From: Rufibacter roseus
GTDB lineage: Bacteria > Bacteroidota > Bacteroidia > Cytophagales > Hymenobacteraceae
NCBI RefSeq assembly: GCF_001647285.1
Contig: NZ_LRML01000014.1
Location: 53,021 to 117,020 of the forward strand
Length of the DNA stretch: 64,000 bases
Reading direction: 5' to 3'
Position numbers and translations under genes: made by a program. The notes beneath the pieces were generated by a model. It did not search any database and was not told the DNA's origin. It was given only the letters and a program-made list of their open reading frames with translations. Position 1 is the stretch's first letter. Every line of letters starts with the position of its first letter. Below are positions 59,311 to 64,000 of the stretch, piece by piece.

Positions 59311-59946
59311 ATGAGCAAACAGAGGTTCTCACTCAAGAACATACCGGGCTGGGTAATCATTTTAGCCGTATTTGGTCTATTATATGCCACTGGGCTACAT
59401 ACAGAGGCTATTGGGCAAGTGCAGCGCCTCCTACTAGCCTCCGGTTTTAAAAAAGCAGACATTCCAATGGCGGTTGAAACCAACACACCCGTTTCCTTTT
59501 CCAGCGCTATCTCCCCCCTTCCTGCTCCTAAAATGGTAGGTACTGGTTTTAAGATTACAGGGCTAGATGGAAAAACTGTCAATTTTGAGACTCTGAAAGG
59601 CAAAGTGATTTTTCTGAACGTTTGGGCTACTTGGTGCCCTCCGTGCGTGGCTGAAATGCCAAACATCCAAAGCCTCTACAACAAGTTATATTCAAACAAA
59701 ATTGCGTTTGTGATGCTATCAGTTGACAGAGGCGGCATGGGCAAAGTCAAGAAGTATATCGAAAAGAAAGGCTATACCTTTCCGGTATACCTGCCCCACA
59801 GCAATTTCCCAGAGGAATTCCAGAGCCCCTCAATCCCCACCACCTATATTATTTCACCCGAAGGTAAAATAGTAGCCACTCAGGTAGGCATGGCGGCGTA
59901 TGACACCAAAGAAATGCGTGAATACCTGCTGCAGCTTGCCAAGTAG
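59311..59946 (+). CDS. TlpA/ResA-like membrane-anchored thioredoxin
   Basis: A 211-aa protein with one N-terminal membrane segment (about residues 13-27) and an exported thioredoxin fold from about 75. The redox motif is WCPPC (Cys 109 and 112) and the cis-Pro is in SPSIPTTYIIS near residue 174. It reduces disulfides outside the cytoplasm, in the TlpA/ResA group. It closes the sulfur cluster and has a Shine-Dalgarno site (AGGAG, 59301) before its ATG. It may supply reducing power for thiol handling; role in cytochrome c assembly is also possible. Confidence 0.9.
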   Translation: MSKQRFSLKNIPGWVIILAVFGLLYATGLHTEAIGQVQRLLLASGFKKADIPMAVETNTPVSFSSAISPLPAPKMVGTGFKITGLDGKTVNFETLKGKVIFLNVWATWCPPCVAEMPNIQSLYNKLYSNKIAFVMLSVDRGGMGKVKKYIEKKGYTFPVYLPHSNFPEEFQSPSIPTTYIISPEGKIVATQVGMAAYDTKEMREYLLQLAK

Positions 59947-60347
59947 CAGGGCACCTGTAAAAAATTATTCATTTCTGTATACTGAATGGCACACAGTTCA
60001 ACCTGTGCTTTTCTTCTACCCAATAGTGCAGACAGGCTAAATACTTTTTTAAGTGACCAGCTATTCAAGGTGCTTTTTCCTTTGGTTATCAGGCAATTAA
60101 AAAAAGTGTCTCAGCCTCTCTTCAGCTGCTCATTAAGATTACAAGCAAATATTGCATTATATCCATAACTTTAAGTAAATATTAACAAAAGAGCAGGAAC
60201 TAATATTTTTTTATTTAAAATTGAATAATTAACAGCAGCACAAATACGTCTCCCCCACCGTATTTCCGCTGAAGCTATGTTGTATGAAGGCGTAGTCTCT
60301 CCTCAAGAATGAGCAGAGGTTACCGTTTCTAATATATTACGGAAGGC
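59947..60347. other. Intergenic region upstream of the sensor gene
   Basis: A 401-bp gap with strongly AT-rich stretches (around 60170-60240) that may hold the promoter of the sensor gene; no exact TAnnTTTG was seen. One small open frame (59986-60168) has no support and is not accepted. Confidence 0.4.
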
Positions 60348-63300
60348 ATGCGTGGGTTCAAATCAGCTGAATATCTGTACTTTTTCATACTACTGCAACT
60401 TGCTAGCTTTACTGTTGCCTCAGCCGCTTCTGCCAACACACCTTGGTATGAGGCTGGCTATGTAACCCAAGTGTGGGACAATAAAAACGGGCTACCTCAG
60501 AATGCGGTTTTTGAAGTAAAGAAAGACAAGGCAGGCTTTATCTGGGCTGCCACGGAAGATGGATTAGTTCGGTTTGACGGGCATACGTTTGCAGTTTTCA
60601 ATGAATCTACCCTTCCTGACCTCTCCTCTAGCATGTTTTATGCCATTGCTCCATCAAAAAATGGAGGTATATGGGCAGCCACTGACCATCAGTTGGTATA
60701 CATAAGCCAGCATAAGACTACTGTTCTTGATGTCTCCACTAGTATTTTAAACACCCGTATCACAACATTGGCAGAAGATCCTGCCGGAAGAATTTGGGTA
60801 GGCACTGTTTCAGGCCACTTACTTTATGTTGAAAATGGCTCCGTTAAGCAGCCTAAATTCTGGAAATTAGCAGAAAAACGCTCTATTCAATCTATCTCTT
60901 CTGGCCCTAACGGTTTATTGGTTGGCACCAACGCAGGATTGTATCAACTAAACCACAAGACCCAACAGCCGCAGAACATTAAAGGGTACGAGGACAAGTA
61001 CATCAGAACACTGGCTCATGCCCCAGACGGAACCATTTGGATTGGCACTAAAGAGCACGGTGTCTTTCACCTGGCAGGTTCTAAAGAAACAAACTACACT
61101 ATGAAAGAAGGGCTACCAGAGCTCTTTATTACCGCGTTAGCCATTGCTCCTAATGGGCAAGTGTGGGCAGGAACCCTTACCTCTGGAGTGCACCAACTAC
61201 AGGACGGAAAGTTTCAGCCTCTAATAGCGAATGGCTTACCCCCTGATGGGGTGCGAAGCATTTTGTTTACCGGCAGAGACATGCTCTGGTTGGGTACCGC
61301 CGCCTCTGGACTGGTACAGTTGAAACCAGCTCAGGTGCACATGCTGTCTCCCAGATTCAAGCTGGCCAGCGAAATTGTGCTGCCTATTTATCAGCACTCC
61401 TCCGGTGATGTATGGGTGGGGACCGCTGGTCAGGGTGTTACTAAAATCTCAAAAGGCAAGTCTTTGCATCTTAATCATAAGCAAGGCTTAGCATCTGATT
61501 TGATTCTGTCTATCGGTGGAACCAAAGATGCCGTATACATAGGCACTCCAAATGGTTTGAACCGGTTTAATTTACAAACAGGAAAAATAGACCAGCACTT
61601 CACCCAGGCAGACGGTTTGGCCAGTAATTTAGTACAGGCTATCCTGACTGATGCCAGCCAAACTGTATGGATTGCCACCCGCTCCGGTGGAATTCACACG
61701 CTTCATCCTGAAGGAAAAATTTCAAGCCTGCCTATACCTTCTTCTTTTTCTCAAACTGATTTCGTTAGCGCTTTTGAAGACCAACACCATAACAAGTGGT
61801 TTGGGAGCAGAGGTGCTGGCGCACTATGCATAACCCCTAGTGGAAAAATAACAGCATACCTTCCTAGCAAAGGTTTACCCGCCAATATCATTAATTGCTT
61901 TTACCAAGACAAAAGCGGCACCATCTGGTTAGGCACTGAAAAAGGATTGGTCTTCATTAACGGTCAAAAGTTCACTCTTATAAACAAGAAGAACGGTTTA
62001 GCCTTCAATGATATCTACCAGATCTTAGATGACGGTTTGGGTTCCGTTTGGCTTAGTGGAGCCTATGGCATTCAGAGAATAGCCACTTCTGATCTGGAGA
62101 AAGCGAAGTCAGGTAATTCTGGAAAAGAGACCATTCAGGCACAATTGTACAACCACGCTGATGGCATGCGTAATGCTGAAACCAACGGAGGAGTTTTTCC
62201 GGCAGGCACCAAAATGCAAGACGGCAGCCTATGGTTTCCTACAGTAGAAGGAATAGCGATAATAGACCCTGTTCAATTGAATGAAGCTCCTTACACAGCC
62301 AACATTCACATACAGACCATGCGTTTTGCCAATGAGTTGGTAGACTTGTCTAAAAACGTTTCACTTCCGCCTGGGGTTCATACCGTAGCAATTGACTACA
62401 CCAGTATCAACTTCTACAGCCCCAATGAAATCAATTTCCACTACCGATTGAAAGAGGTTGACGAGGCATGGGAATTGGCAGGTCAAAGAAGAACTGCTTA
62501 TTTCTCATCTTTAGAGCCCGGCAATTACACGTTTGAGGTAAAAGCAGAATTGAACGGCACCTGGTCTGAAACAAGGCAACTTCACTTTACTGTTGAGCCA
62601 TTCTTCTACCAAACATTGTGGTTTAAATCTGCTTTACTCCTCCTGTTGTTCGTGGCTGGATATACTGCCAAGAAAGTACTGGCCCAGCACCAACAAGAAG
62701 CGAAACTTGTAGCGCTGGTAGAGGCACGCACCAAAGATCTACAAGTCAGCAACGACCGTTTTAGCCTAATAAACAAAGCCACTTCAGATGTAATCTGGGA
62801 CTACGATCTTATACAACATGAAATGTATTGGGGAGAAAATCTCACCCGCCACTTTGGTTATTCTCCAGTGGACATCAAAAGTAACTTCAACTTATGGATG
62901 GATAACCTGCACCCCGAAGACTACCACAGAGTAACTGATACTTTTTTCAATGCTATTGCAGGAGATACCACTATCTGGTTTGCTGAATATCGTTTCCGGA
63001 AGGCGAATAATGAATTTGCCTACGTCAATGACCATGGCTACATTCTACGGGATCAATCTGGCAAAGCCGTTAGAATGCTAGGAGCCATGCAAGATGTCAC
63101 CAAGCTAAAGGAAGAAGAAGAACGGCTGAGACTATTGGAGTCAGTTATCACCCATGCCAACGATGCGGTACTCATTACAGAAGCCGACCTGTTAAACGAA
63201 CCGGGTCCTCGCATTATCTACGTTAATAAAGCGTTTACAGAAATGACGGGGTACTCTGCCTCAGAAGTCTTTGGCCAGTCGCCGCGGATGCTACAAGGCC

Positions 63301-63749
63301 CTAAAACCGACAGGCTTACGCTTAACCGGTTACGAAACGCTATTGAAAATGGCGAGGCTTGTGAAGTAGGCGTTATCAATTACCGAAAGAACGGAGAAGA
63401 GTTTTTTGTCAACATCAACATCTCTCCTATCACTGACAAGCAAGGGCACATCACTCATTTTATTTCTATTCAACGGGACTTCACCGAGCGACAAGAGTAT
63501 CTGAAGGCCATTGAAATGCAAAACGCCCGCCTCCGCGAAATCACCTGGATCCAGAGCCATGTGGTTAGAGCCCCGTTGGCCCGTATTTTAGGCTTGATCA
63601 ATTTATTACAAGACAATACTTCTCAGGTAGACCAACAGACGTTGTTCTCCTATATCAAATCCTCTAGCGTTGAACTTGACACCATCATAAAAGACATTGT
63701 CAGTAAAGCTGAAAGTGTGGATAAAGACCAGGAAGTACAGGAGGTGTAG
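60348..63749 (+). CDS. Reg_prop/PAS sensor protein lacking a histidine-kinase ATPase domain
   Basis: A 1133-aa membrane sensor. Signal peptide (about 1-28), a large periplasmic part of two-component regulator propeller repeats (VWDNKNGLPQNAV, IWAATEDGLVRF, IWVGTVSGHLLYV and many more), a Y_Y_Y domain (about 660-750), one membrane helix (about 757-775), two PAS domains (about 803-925 and 930-1050) and an H-box-like helix near 1071 (HVVRAPLARILG). The second PAS resembles LOV domains but has SPRMLQ where LOV has NCRFLQ, so the flavin-binding Cys is absent. The chain ends 60 residues later without a catalytic ATPase domain, response-regulator or AraC domain, unlike the hybrid sensors of this group. 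Confidence 0.85.
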   Translation: MRGFKSAEYLYFFILLQLASFTVASAASANTPWYEAGYVTQVWDNKNGLPQNAVFEVKKDKAGFIWAATEDGLVRFDGHTFAVFNESTLPDLSSSMFYAIAPSKNGGIWAATDHQLVYISQHKTTVLDVSTSILNTRITTLAEDPAGRIWVGTVSGHLLYVENGSVKQPKFWKLAEKRSIQSISSGPNGLLVGTNAGLYQLNHKTQQPQNIKGYEDKYIRTLAHAPDGTIWIGTKEHGVFHLAGSKETNYTMKEGLPELFITALAIAPNGQVWAGTLTSGVHQLQDGKFQPLIANGLPPDGVRSILFTGRDMLWLGTAASGLVQLKPAQVHMLSPRFKLASEIVLPIYQHSSGDVWVGTAGQGVTKISKGKSLHLNHKQGLASDLILSIGGTKDAVYIGTPNGLNRFNLQTGKIDQHFTQADGLASNLVQAILTDASQTVWIATRSGGIHTLHPEGKISSLPIPSSFSQTDFVSAFEDQHHNKWFGSRGAGALCITPSGKITAYLPSKGLPANIINCFYQDKSGTIWLGTEKGLVFINGQKFTLINKKNGLAFNDIYQILDDGLGSVWLSGAYGIQRIATSDLEKAKSGNSGKETIQAQLYNHADGMRNAETNGGVFPAGTKMQDGSLWFPTVEGIAIIDPVQLNEAPYTANIHIQTMRFANELVDLSKNVSLPPGVHTVAIDYTSINFYSPNEINFHYRLKEVDEAWELAGQRRTAYFSSLEPGNYTFEVKAELNGTWSETRQLHFTVEPFFYQTLWFKSALLLLLFVAGYTAKKVLAQHQQEAKLVALVEARTKDLQVSNDRFSLINKATSDVIWDYDLIQHEMYWGENLTRHFGYSPVDIKSNFNLWMDNLHPEDYHRVTDTFFNAIAGDTTIWFAEYRFRKANNEFAYVNDHGYILRDQSGKAVRMLGAMQDVTKLKEEEERLRLLESVITHANDAVLITEADLLNEPGPRIIYVNKAFTEMTGYSASEVFGQSPRMLQGPKTDRLTLNRLRNAIENGEACEVGVINYRKNGEEFFVNINISPITDKQGHITHFISIQRDFTERQEYLKAIEMQNARLREITWIQSHVVRAPLARILGLINLLQDNTSQVDQQTLFSYIKSSSVELDTIIKDIVSKAESVDKDQEVQEV

Positions 63750-63851
63750 ATCTAAGCCGTAAACCTGTGTACCTGTACGATAAAGCTAGTTGGAGCAAAG
63801 AAGAAGTGATCTAGCCACATAGCAAACCAAGTCCTTTACTAAGCAACAAGG

Positions 63852-63909
63852 CATAAATGGAAAAAGGATAAACCAGTTCTAGAACTGGTTTATCCTTTTT
63901 CCATTTATG
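63852..63909. terminator. 58-bp perfect palindrome, bidirectional terminator
   Basis: Both 29-bp arms are exact complements; the centre is TTCT/AGAA. Each arm carries a run of A or T, so RNA in either direction would form a long hairpin with a T-run. It sits between the stop of the sensor gene (63749) and the likely end of a minus-strand gene (63948), a convergent arrangement. Confidence 0.9.
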
Positions 63910-63947
63910 ATTAACTATCAAACTTTTTTATTCATGGTTTGCTAACG

Positions 63948-64000
63948 CTACTGGAACTCCAGAGTTACCTTACCACCAGCCTGGCTGTATGCGCCACCCC
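63948..64000 (-). CDS. 3' end of a minus-strand gene (partial)
   Basis: On the minus strand the frame runs from the window edge as GGAYSQAGGKVTLEFQ and stops at TAG (63948-63950). The residue composition fits the last strand of a secreted or outer-membrane protein. It lies directly beyond the bidirectional terminator, which supports a real gene. Only 17 codons are visible, so no product is given. Confidence 0.4.
   Translation of the reverse strand, partial: GGAYSQAGGKVTLEFQ

Noticed and set aside
59986..60168. Open frame of 60 codons upstream of the sensor gene
   Set aside because: Composition and lack of any family likeness suggest chance; it lies in an AT-rich probable promoter region.
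1..64000. tRNA, rRNA, riboswitch or CRISPR
   Set aside because: I scanned the gaps between genes for cloverleaf arms with CCA-adjacent ends, riboswitch-like leaders and regularly spaced repeats and found none; a covariance search could still find a small RNA.

Overview
The window reads as a chromosomal segment of a Bacteroidota bacterium, most likely Cytophagales/Hymenobacteraceae. The sequence basis is: Bacteroidota-type -7 promoter elements (TAnnTTTG), few Shine-Dalgarno sites, a PorZ protein and a T9SS C-terminal sorting tail, CarboxypepD_reg-type TonB receptors, lipoproteins with acidic residues after the lipid Cys, and a Reg_prop sensor. Genus is not determined. I see no phage, plasmid, intact insertion sequence, CRISPR array, rRNA or tRNA.

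Layout. 1-10.2 kb: a plus-strand uronate/pectin catabolic cluster (kduI-kduD-lacI regulator-uxaB-uxaC-kdgK-kdgA) followed by a three-gene TRAP uptake system; it turns unsaturated uronates and galacturonate/glucuronate into KDG, then KDPG, then pyruvate and glyceraldehyde 3-phosphate. 10.6-13.2 kb: PEP carboxylase, followed by a 360-bp patch of REP-like palindromes. 13.7-18.4 kb: histidine degradation (hutG, hutI, hutU; no hutH here). 18.7-30.7 kb: housekeeping and envelope genes (RluF, EcsC, M48 protease, a 59-aa membrane protein, a DUF1684-TonB_C fusion, Ndk, DHH phosphoesterase, two FKBP lipoproteins, RecO). 30.7-36.8 kb: PorZ, UbiA-type prenyltransferase, cold shock protein, KdsC, IscX, ferredoxin, DUF2520 protein. 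36.9-42.1 kb: cytochrome c maturation operon ccmBCDEF, with a Cys-type CcmE. 42.4-46.8 kb: a surface lipoprotein plus TonB receptor pair behind a promoter carrying three 11-bp-phased TTAACC-like repeats. 47-50.5 kb: MoxR, DMT protein, a frameshifted T9SS cargo remnant, an acidic protein. 50.7-55.3 kb: aldehyde dehydrogenase, Nudix-type regulator, aldose epimerase, fatty acid hydroxylase. 55.7-59.9 kb: a sulfur cluster (TSUP transporter, CstB-like persulfide dioxygenase-rhodanese, split YeeE/YedE, TlpA-like thioredoxin). 60.3-63.7 kb: a large Reg_prop/PAS sensor ending in an H-box without an ATPase domain.

The most striking feature that genes do not explain is a family of about 20 imperfect palindromes (consensus arms GTTTTAGGCCTGTTTT and AAAACAGGCCTAAAAC around a 3-6 nt loop). 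They lie between genes (one reaches 9 bp into the end of ndk, one touches the ccmD stop codon), usually just after a stop codon, and their outermost bases change while remaining complementary. Several sit beside separate, conventional terminators, so they are not simply terminators. A second unusual feature is a set of degenerate simple-repeat tracts placed immediately upstream of start codons.
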